From: Deltaproteobacteria bacterium
Lineage (GTDB): Bacteria > Myxococcota_A > Polyangia > Polyangiales > JADJMO01
Direction of reading: 5' to 3'
NCBI GenBank assembly: GCA_022843175.1
Contig: JALHOE010000016.1
Coordinates: forward strand, 1 to 64,000
Length of the DNA stretch: 64,000 bases
Shown here: piece after piece, positions 1 through 8,034 of the stretch
How positions within the stretch are numbered: the first letter of the stretch is position 1
Layout of the letters: each line of letters starts with the position of its first letter
Notes under the pieces: model-generated
Databases searched by the model: none
The model's input: the letters and a program-made list of their open reading frames with translations, nothing else
What the model was told of the DNA's origin: nothing
Translations under genes and position numbers: made by a program

Positions 1-617
1 GCCTCGGTCGCGGCGGCGCGCGCGCGCTGGACCTGAACCGACGCGGCGCCCGGCTGGGTCGCGAGCGGGCGTTCGGCGGCCGCGGTGAGCGACTCGCTCG
101 GCGCGATGTTGAGCTCGACCTTGGAGACGGGATGCTCGAACGGGACCGTTTTTCGCTCCGGCGGCACCGGCGACGAGCGAGACTCGAGCTTGGGCGGCGG
201 AACGCTCTTCGACGCGAGCGGCTTGGCGATCGCCGAGGGCGGGATCGAGCCCTTGGCCGGACGCGGAGCACCGGTTGTGCGAGCGATCGTGATCGAGCCC
301 GACGCGTTCGCGTTCGGGGTGCTCGGGGAGTGAGACGCGGATGCGTTCGGGTTCGGGATCGACGTCGAGCCCGAGGCATTGCCGCTTGCCGTCGGCTTGG
401 GCGGCGGCACGGTCGGCGGTCGCGTGCGCGGCGGTGGCTTGGCGGGCGGCGTGAGCTTTCTCGCGTCGAGCGGCGTTCCGCGCGATCCGGTTTGTCCGAC
501 CTCCTCGAGCTCGTCGGGGCTGAGATCGGTCTCTGCGTCATCGATAGCGACGACGCCTTTCGCTCCAGCGGTCGCCTTCGGCACCGCTGGAGCCCCCTTG
601 ATCGGCGGATCGGCCAC
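1..617 (-). CDS. Partial Pro/Ala/Ser-rich protein, N-terminal 205 residues
   Basis: An open frame on the minus strand starts at a GTG (617) and runs off the left edge without a stop. The first residues are MADPPIKGAP. An acidic patch follows (DDAETDLSPDELEEV, about residues 26-40), then a long low-complexity stretch rich in Pro, Ala, Ser and Lys, including repeated PNANAS-like runs. No catalytic motif is visible in the part present. Such linkers are common between a short N-terminal segment and a membrane or FHA/TPR domain in myxobacterial proteins, but the C-terminal part is missing. It is divergent from the kinase gene at 669, with about 50 bp between them. Function unknown. Confidence 0.65.
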   Translation of the reverse strand, partial: MADPPIKGAPAVPKATAGAKGVVAIDDAETDLSPDELEEVGQTGSRGTPLDARKLTPPAKPPPRTRPPTVPPPKPTASGNASGSTSIPNPNASASHSPSTPNANASGSITIARTTGAPRPAKGSIPPSAIAKPLASKSVPPPKLESRSSPVPPERKTVPFEHPVSKVELNIAPSESLTAAAERPLATQPGAASVQVQRARAAATE

Positions 618-668
618 GGGCCAAGCGTATCGTTCACGCGAGGCGCAGTGCTAGTCTGCCCTCACGCG

Positions 669-1943
669 ATGGATTCGCTCGCGCCCCGGATGCACGTGGC
701 GGGCAAATACGTGCTGGAGCGGCCGCTCGCGCGCGGCGCGATGGGCGAGGTCTGGATCGCTACGCACGCGTCCCTCGGCGGTGAGGTCGCGATCAAGTTC
801 CTCGCGCAGGGCCCCGCGCACGACGGCGAGGACGAAGCCACCGCGATGGCGCGCTTCCGCTTCGAGGCGCAGATCGCCGCCAAGCTCTCGCGCAAGACGC
901 GGCACATCGTCGGCGTCACCGACCACGGCGACGATCGCGGGCGCGCCTACCTGGTGATGGAGCTCGTCGCGGGCGAGTCGCTCGAGGCGCTCATGCTGCG
1001 CGAGCCGCGCTGCTCGCTGCAGGCGCTCGCTCCGATCGTCGCGCAGCTCGGCAAGGGACTCGCCGCAGCGCACGCCGAGGGCGTGTTCCACCGCGATCTC
1101 AAGCCGGCCAACGTCCTCCTCGCCAGGGACGAGGACGGCGGTCTGCTCGTGAAGATCCTCGACTTCGGAATCGCGAAGACGGTCCGCCATCACAAGGTGA
1201 GCGGGGCCGGGGCGCCGGGCCACGAGACCGAGACCGGCATCGTCCTCGGCACGCCGAACTACATGAGCCCCGAGCAGGCGCGTGGGCTCGCCACCCTCGA
1301 CCACCGCTGCGATCTGTGGGCGCTCGCCACCGTCGCTTACGAGGCGCTCACCGGCACGCTCCCCTACGACGGCGAGACCACCGCCGATCTGTTGGTGAAC
1401 ATCTGCAGCGTCGAGCCGGTCCCGGTGCGAACGCATCGCCCCGATCTGCCCGAGTCCGCCGACGCGTTCTTCCGCAAGGCGTTCGCCGCGAGCCCGAGCC
1501 GGCGCTTTCAGGACGCCGCCTCCCTCGCCTCGGCGTTCGCCGCCGTCGTGGCCGACGCCGAGCAAGGGGCGCCGCTCCCGCTCGTTGTGCCGAAGGAACG
1601 TCCGGTGGAGCTCTCGCCAGCGAGCTACGAGCCGCCTCGTCGGTCGCCGGCGATCCTGATCGCGCTCGCGCTCGTAGTATTGGCCTCCGTGGTGTTCGTC
1701 GCGATCAAGCTCAACCGCAAGCCAGCGGCGGCACCGCCGGTCGCCACGACGACGCCCATCGCGACGTCCCCGACGGCTCCGCCCGAGCCCACGCCCACGC
1801 CGGCGGCTCCGCCCGAGCCCGCGCCGGAGCAGAAATCGATCGCCGTGAAGCCGGCGGTCACGGCGAAGCCGATCCCGGCAAAGCCGCCGCCGTCCGCGGC
1901 GCCCTCTCCGAAGAAGCCCCTCGACAAGGGAGAGATCCTCTAA
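669..1943 (+). CDS. Membrane-anchored Ser/Thr protein kinase
   Basis: A 424-residue Hanks-type (PknB-like) kinase. The glycine loop (ARGAMGEVW, about 21-29), the ATP-binding Lys43, the catalytic loop HRDLKPAN (141-148), DFG (165-167) and the activation segment ending SPEQ (200-203) are all intact, so it should be active. One transmembrane helix lies at about 328-347. It is followed by a Pro/Ala/Thr-rich tail of about 75 residues, so the kinase domain is predicted cytoplasmic with a short extracytoplasmic tail and no sensor fold. The open frame extends upstream, but homology begins at this ATG. The stop overlaps the next start (TAATG), so it is translationally coupled to the TPR protein at 1943. 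The substrate is unknown. Confidence 0.92.
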   Translation: MDSLAPRMHVAGKYVLERPLARGAMGEVWIATHASLGGEVAIKFLAQGPAHDGEDEATAMARFRFEAQIAAKLSRKTRHIVGVTDHGDDRGRAYLVMELVAGESLEALMLREPRCSLQALAPIVAQLGKGLAAAHAEGVFHRDLKPANVLLARDEDGGLLVKILDFGIAKTVRHHKVSGAGAPGHETETGIVLGTPNYMSPEQARGLATLDHRCDLWALATVAYEALTGTLPYDGETTADLLVNICSVEPVPVRTHRPDLPESADAFFRKAFAASPSRRFQDAASLASAFAAVVADAEQGAPLPLVVPKERPVELSPASYEPPRRSPAILIALALVVLASVVFVAIKLNRKPAAAPPVATTTPIATSPTAPPEPTPTPAAPPEPAPEQKSIAVKPAVTAKPIPAKPPPSAAPSPKKPLDKGEIL

Positions 1944-2986
1944 TGCGTCGCGCGCTCGCTTCGGTGTTGTCGTTGTCGATCGCGCTCGCGTCGTTCCCGG
2001 CGTTCGCGAGCGAGGCCGACGCCAAGGACTTCTTCACCCGCGGCCGCGAGCTGCGCGCGAAGGGCGACTGCGCCGGTGCGGTCCCGCTCTTCAAGAAGGC
2101 ATGGGAGCTCTACCCTCAGGGCCTCGGCAGCCTCCGCAACCTCGCCGAGTGCGAAGAGCAGCTCGGGCACTACGCGTCGTCGCGCCGCGCATGGCTCGAT
2201 CTCAAGCGCGCGCTCCTCGTCAGCAAGGACAGCAAGTACGACGGCTGGGACGCCGACGCCGACGCCGCCGCGGCGCGGCTCGCTCCCAAGGTCGCGAAGC
2301 TCACGATCGCGATCACCCAGCGCAGCCCGGACGGCGAGGGCCCGCTCAGCGACACCGGCGTGCGCGTGCTCGTCAACGGCGAGCCGCTCGATCGCAAGCT
2401 CCTCGACGTCGCGCTCGACCGCGATCCCGGCACCTACAAGGTTCGCATCGAGGGCGGCAGCGAGCCGGTCGAGAACGAGGTCACGCTCGCCGCCGGCGAC
2501 AACAAGTCGCTGAAGCTGGTCGTCGAGCTGCCGGGCAAGCCGAAGTCCGATCCGCCGCCCAAAGACGACGTCGTCGCGCCCCCAACACCGCCGCCGAAGG
2601 GCCCCGAGACGCCGGCGTCGAGCGGCAACACATCGAAGATCGTCGGCTACTCGTTGATCGGGCTCGGGGCTGCCTCCGCGGTCGGCGCGGCGGTGTTCTT
2701 CACCCTCCGGCAGGCGGCGCTCGCGGATCTCGAAGCGGCCTGCCCCGCGTACGACTCCGGCACCTGCGCCACGCGCGACAAGGGCGCGGCCAACGACGCC
2801 ATCGATCGGGGCAAGACCGCGTCCACCCTGACCGGAGTTCTCGGCGGTATCGCGATCGTCGGCCTCGGCGCAGGCATCGTCCTCCTCGCCACGTCGCCGT
2901 CGAAGTCGGAGCCGAGAGCGAGCGTGAAGGTCTCGCCGTGGGCCGGCGCGGGCGGCGGCGGCGCGTTCCTCACGGGAGAGTTCTGA
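1943..2986 (+). CDS. Exported TPR-like protein with C-terminal membrane helices
   Basis: A 347-residue protein with a clear signal peptide (about 1-22, ending AFAS). A TPR-like helical pair follows (FFTRGRELRAKGDCAGAVPLF...LRNLAECEEQLGHY, about 28-75). Next come a beta-rich region resembling a PEGA-type module (GTYKVRIEGG), a Pro-rich linker and two hydrophobic segments at about 232-255 and 290-315. This architecture is common in myxobacteria next to Ser/Thr kinases. It overlaps the kinase upstream by one base and the lipoprotein downstream by one base (TGATG), forming a three-gene operon. It probably acts at the cell envelope as a scaffold or sensor partner of the kinase; that role is inferred from context only. 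Confidence 0.85.
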   Translation: MRRALASVLSLSIALASFPAFASEADAKDFFTRGRELRAKGDCAGAVPLFKKAWELYPQGLGSLRNLAECEEQLGHYASSRRAWLDLKRALLVSKDSKYDGWDADADAAAARLAPKVAKLTIAITQRSPDGEGPLSDTGVRVLVNGEPLDRKLLDVALDRDPGTYKVRIEGGSEPVENEVTLAAGDNKSLKLVVELPGKPKSDPPPKDDVVAPPTPPPKGPETPASSGNTSKIVGYSLIGLGAASAVGAAVFFTLRQAALADLEAACPAYDSGTCATRDKGAANDAIDRGKTASTLTGVLGGIAIVGLGAGIVLLATSPSKSEPRASVKVSPWAGAGGGGAFLTGEF

Positions 2987-3531
2987 TGAGGCTCCTCGTC
3001 GCGACGCTGCTCGCCGGGTGCGCGTTTCCCGAGCCGACGGTGGTCGACCTCTCGGTGTCGGACACGGCGGTCGTCGACAGCGGCCGCGCGGAGATCGGCG
3101 ACGCGCCGGCGACGGACTCGCGCACCGAGGACACGACCGTCGCAGACACCGGATCGGCGACCGACACGATGGTGGCCGACCCTTGCGATCGGGATGGAGA
3201 CGGTCACCGGGCACCGGGAGGATCGTGCGGCGGCTTCGACTGCGACGACGGCGACAAAAACGCCAACCCCGGCGTCATGACGCATCAGACGCTGTCGGTC
3301 GCGGGCAAGTCGCACAAGGGCGACTGGAACTGCAACGGGACGGTTGAGAAGCTCGTTCCGATCAATCAGAGTTGTCCACTGACGGCCGGCGGCGCGTGCG
3401 ACGGAACCAAGGGTTTTCAGGGCGATCCGGCGTGCGGCGCGTCGGGCAACTACCTCACCTGCAAGAGCAACGGACTCGGCTGCGAGGGCACCGTCAACAC
3501 GACGATGACCATCGTGCAGGCGTGCAAGTAG
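2986..3531 (+). CDS. Lipoprotein with MopE-type metal-binding motif
   Basis: A 181-residue predicted lipoprotein. Its short signal sequence ends in a lipobox (LLAGC, Cys at about residue 10). An Asp/Thr/Val-rich linker follows, then a motif of the 'putative metal-binding' (MopE-like) type: CDRDGDGHRAPGG, then DCDDGDKNANPG and a closing WNCNG. Those acidic loops resemble Ca2+-binding loops. The C-terminal part contains several Cys that may form disulfides. It is the last gene of the kinase/TPR operon, with its start overlapping the previous stop. It is likely anchored in the outer membrane, facing the periplasm or the surface. The exact function is unknown. Confidence 0.8.
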   Translation: MRLLVATLLAGCAFPEPTVVDLSVSDTAVVDSGRAEIGDAPATDSRTEDTTVADTGSATDTMVADPCDRDGDGHRAPGGSCGGFDCDDGDKNANPGVMTHQTLSVAGKSHKGDWNCNGTVEKLVPINQSCPLTAGGACDGTKGFQGDPACGASGNYLTCKSNGLGCEGTVNTTMTIVQACK

Positions 3532-3532
3532 C

Positions 3533-3946
3533 TCACTTCAAGAAGGGCACGCACGCGAGCACGACGCCGCCGAGCGCGCACACGGCGATCGCGATCCACG
3601 ATCCGAGCCGCACGGGCTCGCGCGGCTCGTCGTCTTGCCCGACGCGGCGCCGAGCGCCGATGAAGTACGCGGGCACCGCGACGATCCAGAACATCGCCGC
3701 GAAGATCGCCCACCCGCCCGGCGCGAGGTTCGCGATCGACGGCCCGACGCCCGCGCGCTTGCGCACGCCGCGCACCACGGCGTCGAGCCCGAGCGCCGCC
3801 GACGAGAGGTAGAGCGCGCCCATCGGGAGCCACACCGCGTCGTCGTCGCCGACGAGCTGCAGCACCATCGCCCCCACCAGCACGAGAACGCACGCCCACG
3901 ACACCGCGCGCGCGCGCCCTGCGAGCCAAGCAGGAACGTCATCCAC
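3533..3946 (-). CDS. Small integral membrane protein
   Basis: A 137-residue protein with a GTG start and four hydrophobic segments, at about 14-32, 38-58, 76-98 and 113-134. The cytoplasmic loops are Arg-rich (RGVRKRAG, GARRRVG). There are no catalytic motifs and I do not recognise the family. It is convergent with the lipoprotein gene ending at 3531, with only one base between the stops. Upstream, at 3957-4084, lies a cluster of GC-rich palindromic repeats, so its promoter must sit in or beyond them. Confidence 0.7.
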   Translation of the reverse strand: MDDVPAWLAGRARAVSWACVLVLVGAMVLQLVGDDDAVWLPMGALYLSSAALGLDAVVRGVRKRAGVGPSIANLAPGGWAIFAAMFWIVAVPAYFIGARRRVGQDDEPREPVRLGSWIAIAVCALGGVVLACVPFLK

Positions 3947-3956
3947 GCGCGCATCA

Positions 3957-4084
3957 TAGGCGCGCGCGTGAGCGAGCGCCTACCAATGCGCGCATTGACA
4001 GGCGCGCGCGTGAGCGAGCGCCTACCGTGGTTGTTTCGTTGGAGAGGTTGGGACGGGTCAGGCGCTCGCTGACGCGCGCGCCTA
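3957..4084. repeat. Cluster of three 26-bp GC palindromic repeats
   Basis: Three copies of an element reading TAGGCGCGCGCGTGAGCGAG plus CGCCTA lie at 3957-3982, 3999-4024 and, inverted, 4059-4084. Each can fold on itself through GGCGC...GCGCC. The last pair forms an inverted repeat that could extrude as a cruciform. Between the first two copies is a short palindrome, AATGCGCGCATT. Closely related copies (with TAAG in the centre) recur at 55155-55180 and 55448-55473, so this is a dispersed REP-like family. It lies between two minus-strand genes and carries no ORF of its own. Confidence 0.85.
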
Positions 4085-4741
4085 TCAGTCCGAGAAGTCG
4101 TTGGTGAGGTACATCTTGTCCCCCACGTACACGAGCCCGACCCCGACCCGTTTGAACTTGGGGTTCAGCATGTTCTCGTAGTGCCCGCCACCGGGGCCCT
4201 CGTCCATCATCAGCTTGAGCGTGATGTCGATCTGCTTCTTGCCGTTCTCGAGCTTGTTGTCGTCGAGCTTGGGGATGCCGTTCCAGTCGCCCTGATTCTC
4301 GGCGCCGCGCGAGCCGAAGCCGCTCTTGCCCTTCATGGCGTCGGGGCTCCCGAGCTGCTCCTTGATGTGGGCGTTGAAGTGGGCGTGCGCGGTGTGGTCG
4401 CTCGCGAGCTGCTTGCTGCCGCTGAGGGCGAAGGCGCTGATCTTCGCGTCGTACTTCAAAGGCGCGCGCCCGTGCTTCTTGCGATACGCGTTGATGCCGT
4501 CGACGTTGTACTTCACCAGGGGATCGCTCGGGAACGCGTCGGCCGGACGATCGGGCGGCGACTCGGCGGGCACCGTCTTGGTGGTCTTGGTGACGATGTA
4601 CTTCTTGCCGTCCTTGCCGGTGACCACCTCGGACGACGTTTTCTCGTCGCTCCCCCCGGAGCCCCCCGACGAACCGGGCGATGTCGACTCGTGCTTCGGC
4701 CCGCACGCAAAGAGCGCAGCCGCCAGGAACAACCAACGCAT
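4085..4741 (-). CDS. CAP/SCP-family lipoprotein
   Basis: A 218-residue lipoprotein counted from the ATG at 4741; a GTG two codons upstream is possible. The signal peptide ends in a lipobox (LFAC). A Gly/Ser linker follows, then a CAP (SCP/PR-1-like) domain. It has the first-helix pattern INAYRKKHGRAPL, a conserved His region (DHTAHAHFN), GAENQG, and the C-terminal HYENMLNPKFKRVGVG that is typical of bacterial CAP proteins. CAP proteins are secreted or surface proteins of varied, mostly undefined, function. The gene is followed closely by the DUF486 gene upstream on the same strand. Confidence 0.88.
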   Translation of the reverse strand: MRWLFLAAALFACGPKHESTSPGSSGGSGGSDEKTSSEVVTGKDGKKYIVTKTTKTVPAESPPDRPADAFPSDPLVKYNVDGINAYRKKHGRAPLKYDAKISAFALSGSKQLASDHTAHAHFNAHIKEQLGSPDAMKGKSGFGSRGAENQGDWNGIPKLDDNKLENGKKQIDITLKLMMDEGPGGGHYENMLNPKFKRVGVGLVYVGDKMYLTNDFSD

Positions 4742-4763
4742 CGCCACAGAGTAGCGGCTCCGC

Positions 4764-5099
4764 TCAACGAAACGCGACGACCACGGCCGCGAAGATGAGC
4801 CCGAAGCTGACGAGGTACTTGGGCTGCAGGGTCTCGCCGAGCACGAGCACTGCGAAGCCGACGAACACGACCAGGGTGATCGCCTCCTGCATCACCTTGA
4901 GCTGATACGCGGTGAGCGAGTTGTGGCCGATCCGGTTGGCCGGGACCATCAGGCAGTATTCGAAGAACGCGATGAGCCAGCTGCCGACGATCACCTGCCA
5001 CAGCGGCAGTTGCTTGAGGCGGAGGTGCCCGTACCAGGCAGTGGTCATGAACACGTTCGAAGCGAGGAGCAGGGCGCCGGTTTTGTAGGCGTCGGGCAT
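4764..5099 (-). CDS. DUF486/DMT-like small membrane protein
   Basis: A 111-residue protein with four predicted membrane helices. It has the DUF486 family signatures: SNVFMTTAWYGHLR near the N-terminus, SWLIAFFEYCLMVPANRIGH in the middle, and QLKVMQEAITLVVF near the end. Family members are about 110-120 residues, so it is full length. They are distantly related to drug/metabolite transporters, but no substrate is established. It starts at ATG 5099, 10 bases after the stop of the MFS gene at 5110, so the two may be co-transcribed. Confidence 0.9.
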   Translation of the reverse strand: MPDAYKTGALLLASNVFMTTAWYGHLRLKQLPLWQVIVGSWLIAFFEYCLMVPANRIGHNSLTAYQLKVMQEAITLVVFVGFAVLVLGETLQPKYLVSFGLIFAAVVVAFR

Positions 5100-5109
5100 G
5101 CCCGCGAGC

Positions 5110-6720
5110 TTACTCCGGCGGGGCCGCGGCCCTGGCCTTGCGCAGCGGGATCTGCGGGATGAAAAGACTGCACGCGAGGCCACCGAGCGCGAGGAGCAGG
5201 CCCCACTTGTAGATGGCCGTCGTCGCGTCGGTGACGGCGCGCTTGGTCTGCCGATCGAGCTCGTCGACCGCGGCGAGCGCCGCCTCGTCGTGGCCGAGCT
5301 TCTTCTCGACGGCCTGCTTCCACGCCGGGACGTCGACCTGCATCTGCACCGGCATCTCGCCCGCCGACTTGCTCGCCGGCGGTTCAACCCCCGCGAGGGC
5401 AGGGCCGGGTTGGATCGTGCTCATCGCCGACACCAGCGTGAGCGCGAACACCGCGCCGAGGGCGGTGACGCCGAGCGTGGACCCGATCTGGCGGAAGAAC
5501 GTCACCGACGCGGTGGCCACGCCGAGATCGCGCGGGTCGACCGAGTTCTGCACGGCGAGCGTGTAGAGCGGGATCGACGGACCCATTCCGAGGCCGAGCA
5601 GCACCATCTTCAGCGTCACCTCGCCCATCGTGGAGTCGGGGCGCAGCGTGAGGGCGATGAGGAGGAAGCCGCCGAGGAGGACGAGGTTGCCGATCACCAT
5701 CAGCGGCCGATACTTGCCGAGGCGCGACACGATCTGCCCCGCGCCGATGTTGCCGGCCACGATGCCGAAGGTGAGCGGCGTCATGGTGAGGCCCGCGCTG
5801 GTCGCCGAGAGGCCGACCACGTTCACCATGAACAGCGGCAGGAACACGATCGCCCCGAGGAAGCCCGCTCCGAGGATGAAGGTGGCGAGGTTGCCGATCG
5901 CGAAGATGCGGTTCTCGAACAAGCGGAGGTTGAGGAGCGGCTCGGCCGCCTGTCGCTCGACGAAGATGAACGCGACCGTGCCCACCAGCGAGACCGCGAG
6001 GAGCAGCCAGCGCGCGGACCCGGCGCCGCGCGCGAGGCTGAGCGCCACGAGGAACGGCACCACCGCGACCAGCAGCGCGAACGCGCCGGCCCAGTCGATG
6101 CGTGGGCGGGTCTCTCTCTCGCGCTTGAGCATCGGCATCTTGGCGACGATGAACGCGACCGCGATCGCGCCGAGCGGCAGGTTCACGAAGAACACCCAAT
6201 GCCACGAGAGGCGGTCGGTGAGGAACCCGCCGAGGAAGGGGCCGATCACGCTCGAGAGGGCGAACGCGCCGCCGAAGATTCCCTGGTATTTGCCGCGCTC
6301 CGCGGGCGCGAAGATGTCGGCGACCACGGCGAACGCGCTCGTGTACAGCGCCGCCGACCCGACGCCCTGGAGCGTGCGCGCCGCGATGAGCGTCCACGTG
6401 CTGTTCGACACGCCGCACGCGATCGACCCGAGCAGGAAGATGGCGATGCCCACGAGCAGGATCGGCTTGCGGCCGTAGAGATCGGACAGCTTGCCGTAGA
6501 TCGGCACCATCACCGTGGACGCGACCAGATAGGCCGTGGTGATCCACGGGTAGAGCGTGGGCGCGATGTGCAGGTCCCGCTGCATCGCCGGGCCGGCGGT
6601 GCCGACGATCGTCTGGTCGAGCGCGGCGAGGAACATGCCGAGCAGGGTGCCGACGATGGTGAAGACCTTCTCGCGGGGCGTGAGGTCGAACTCGGCGTGG
6701 CTCGTGGCCGCGGCAGCCAT
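5110..6720 (-). CDS. MFS drug-efflux transporter, DHA2 (EmrB/QacA-type)
   Basis: A 536-residue major-facilitator protein with about 14 hydrophobic helices, the DHA2 topology. The N-terminal signature is LDQTIVGTAGPAM (DHA2 motif D1). The motif-A-like loop GKLSDLYGRKPILL follows, then the GPFLGGFL antiporter motif C region. The C-terminal tail (about 420-500) has a soluble Ala/Lys-rich loop before the last helix. It predicts proton-driven export of drugs or other amphipathic compounds. The start ATG at 6720 has AGGGG nine bases upstream; an in-frame start at 6762 lacks comparable support. It is transcribed away from the thioredoxin operon, so 6721-6865 is a divergent promoter region. Confidence 0.93.
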   Translation of the reverse strand: MAAAATSHAEFDLTPREKVFTIVGTLLGMFLAALDQTIVGTAGPAMQRDLHIAPTLYPWITTAYLVASTVMVPIYGKLSDLYGRKPILLVGIAIFLLGSIACGVSNSTWTLIAARTLQGVGSAALYTSAFAVVADIFAPAERGKYQGIFGGAFALSSVIGPFLGGFLTDRLSWHWVFFVNLPLGAIAVAFIVAKMPMLKRERETRPRIDWAGAFALLVAVVPFLVALSLARGAGSARWLLLAVSLVGTVAFIFVERQAAEPLLNLRLFENRIFAIGNLATFILGAGFLGAIVFLPLFMVNVVGLSATSAGLTMTPLTFGIVAGNIGAGQIVSRLGKYRPLMVIGNLVLLGGFLLIALTLRPDSTMGEVTLKMVLLGLGMGPSIPLYTLAVQNSVDPRDLGVATASVTFFRQIGSTLGVTALGAVFALTLVSAMSTIQPGPALAGVEPPASKSAGEMPVQMQVDVPAWKQAVEKKLGHDEAALAAVDELDRQTKRAVTDATTAIYKWGLLLALGGLACSLFIPQIPLRKARAAAPPE

Positions 6721-6865
6721 CGGGAAGCCCCTCAGATGCAGCCTTTTGTGGTGGAGGCGCAAACAAAATGGCAGAGCCCGCCGGATTTTCGCGCGAACCG
6801 TTTGGTTGGCTCGATGGCTCCGACCTCATGAACCCCGAAACCACGGCGCGCCTATGGAGGGCCTC

Positions 6866-7231
6866 ATGAGCACGGTCGAGATCACGGTCGAGAACTTCCA
6901 GTCCATCATCGAGAAGCCCGGCGTGGTGATCCTCGATCTGTGGGCGAGCTGGTGCGCGCCGTGCCGAATGTTCGCGCCGGTCTTCGAGGCGGCGGCCAAG
7001 CGTCATCCGGACATCGTCTGGGGCAAGGTCGACACCGAGGCGCAGCCGGAGATCCCGCAGGCGCTCGAGGTCCGCGCGATCCCCACCCTCGCGATCTTTC
7101 GCGACGGCATGTTGATCTTCGTCCAGCCCGGAATGATGCCGGCCAAGGCGCTCGACGAGCTCGCGACCAAGGCGCTGGCGCTCGACATGAAGGCGGTCCG
7201 CGAGAAGGCTGCTGCTGCGGCGGCGCCGTGA
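6866..7231 (+). CDS. Thioredoxin
   Basis: A 121-residue thioredoxin with the redox motif WASWCAPCRMF (WCxPC at about 29-33), the cis-Pro loop RAIPTLAIF and the Asp-containing strand VVILDLW. There is no signal peptide, so it acts in the cytoplasm as a disulfide reductase. The start ATG at 6866 has GGAGG five bases upstream; an ATG at 6854 is in frame but weaker. The stop overlaps the GTG start of a tiny CPVC membrane protein (GTGA), which in turn overlaps an OsmC gene. This gives a three-gene redox operon. Confidence 0.95.
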   Translation: MSTVEITVENFQSIIEKPGVVILDLWASWCAPCRMFAPVFEAAAKRHPDIVWGKVDTEAQPEIPQALEVRAIPTLAIFRDGMLIFVQPGMMPAKALDELATKALALDMKAVREKAAAAAAP

Positions 7232-7422
7232 GCGACGTCGACGAGGAGGATCGGGAGAGCGCTAAGCTCCTCTGGGCCGGCGCCGGCATCGGCGCGATCG
7301 GCGTGGCCTCGGCCATCGCGGGCGCTGCAGTCTGTCCCGTGTGCGTTGTGGCCGCGCCCGCGCTCCTCGGAGCCGGCGCGTTCAAGCGGTGGCGCGCGCG
7401 CCGCCAGAAGGGGAATCGATGA
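7228..7422 (+). CDS. Small membrane protein with CPVC motif
   Basis: A 64-residue protein made of an acidic N-terminus (SDVDEEDRESAK), one or two hydrophobic stretches (about 14-33 and 38-50) and a basic tail (RWRARRQKGNR). A CPVC motif lies between or within the hydrophobic stretches (about 36-39). The GTG start overlaps the thioredoxin stop and its stop overlaps the OsmC start (ATGA), so it is translationally coupled on both sides and very likely real. CxxC beside thioredoxin and OsmC suggests a membrane-embedded thiol that is reduced by the thioredoxin. That is inference; I do not recognise the family. Confidence 0.75.
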   Translation: MSDVDEEDRESAKLLWAGAGIGAIGVASAIAGAAVCPVCVVAAPALLGAGAFKRWRARRQKGNR

Positions 7423-7847
7423 CCACGCCGGCCGGCAGCTTCAAGATCGCGATCGAGCAGATCAAGGACTACGAGTTCCAGGTCCGCTTCGACAAAGAGA
7501 GCTACGCGCCGGTTACGCTCGACGAGCCGCCGCCGCTCGGTCGCGACAGCGCGCCCAACCCGGCGCGCTTCCTCGCCGCCGCGATCGGCGACTGCCTGTC
7601 GGCGAGCCTCCTCTTCTGCCTGCGCCGCGCGAAGGTCGAGGTGCAGGGGATCGCCGCCGAGGTCTCGGTGGAGCTCGTACGCAACGAGCAGAAGCGCCTC
7701 CGCATCGGCACCGTCGACGTGAAGCTGCATCCGAGGGTTGCCGAGAACGGCGAGGCCTATCGCGCCTGCCTCGAGGCCTTCGAGGACTTCTGCGTCGTCA
7801 CCCAGAGCGTGCGCAACGGCATCGACGTCCGCGTGCAGGTGGTCTGA
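7419..7847 (+). CDS. OsmC/Ohr family protein
   Basis: A 142-residue OsmC-like protein. The family core is visible: NPARFLAAAIGDCLSASLLFCLRRAKVEVQG holds the first reactive Cys (in GDC, about 61) plus a second Cys in LLFC, and EDFCVVTQSVRNG holds the second family Cys. OsmC/Ohr proteins reduce organic hydroperoxides using a Cys pair that is often recharged by thioredoxin- or lipoyl-type systems. The neighbouring thioredoxin fits such a role. Its ATG overlaps the stop of the CPVC protein. There is no terminator with a T-run after it; a GC inverted repeat without T's lies near 7985-8005. Confidence 0.9.
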   Translation: MTTPAGSFKIAIEQIKDYEFQVRFDKESYAPVTLDEPPPLGRDSAPNPARFLAAAIGDCLSASLLFCLRRAKVEVQGIAAEVSVELVRNEQKRLRIGTVDVKLHPRVAENGEAYRACLEAFEDFCVVTQSVRNGIDVRVQVV

Positions 7848-8034
7848 GCGAACCCCCGTTCACGAGCGGGCGCGACAATGTGACGCGTGGTAACGCGCGC
7901 GGGCTCTACCCGACGAGCTCGTCTCGTGCGCATCGGGGCGGCGTTCGACGGAGCACGCGCGCCCGCATTCGAAACATTGTGCCCGCCCGATCGGTCGGGC
8001 GCCTTGGCGCGCCGGCTGCTTCGGGCGGGGCGCC

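Noticed and set aside
5098-6831. Long open frame antisense to the MFS transporter
   Set aside because: Arg/His/Glu-rich nonsense typical of the complementary strand of a GC-rich gene.
7985-8005. GCCCGATCGGTCGGGC hairpin after osmC
   Set aside because: A short GC palindrome without a T-run; it may be a 3'-end structure, but there is no support for a terminator.
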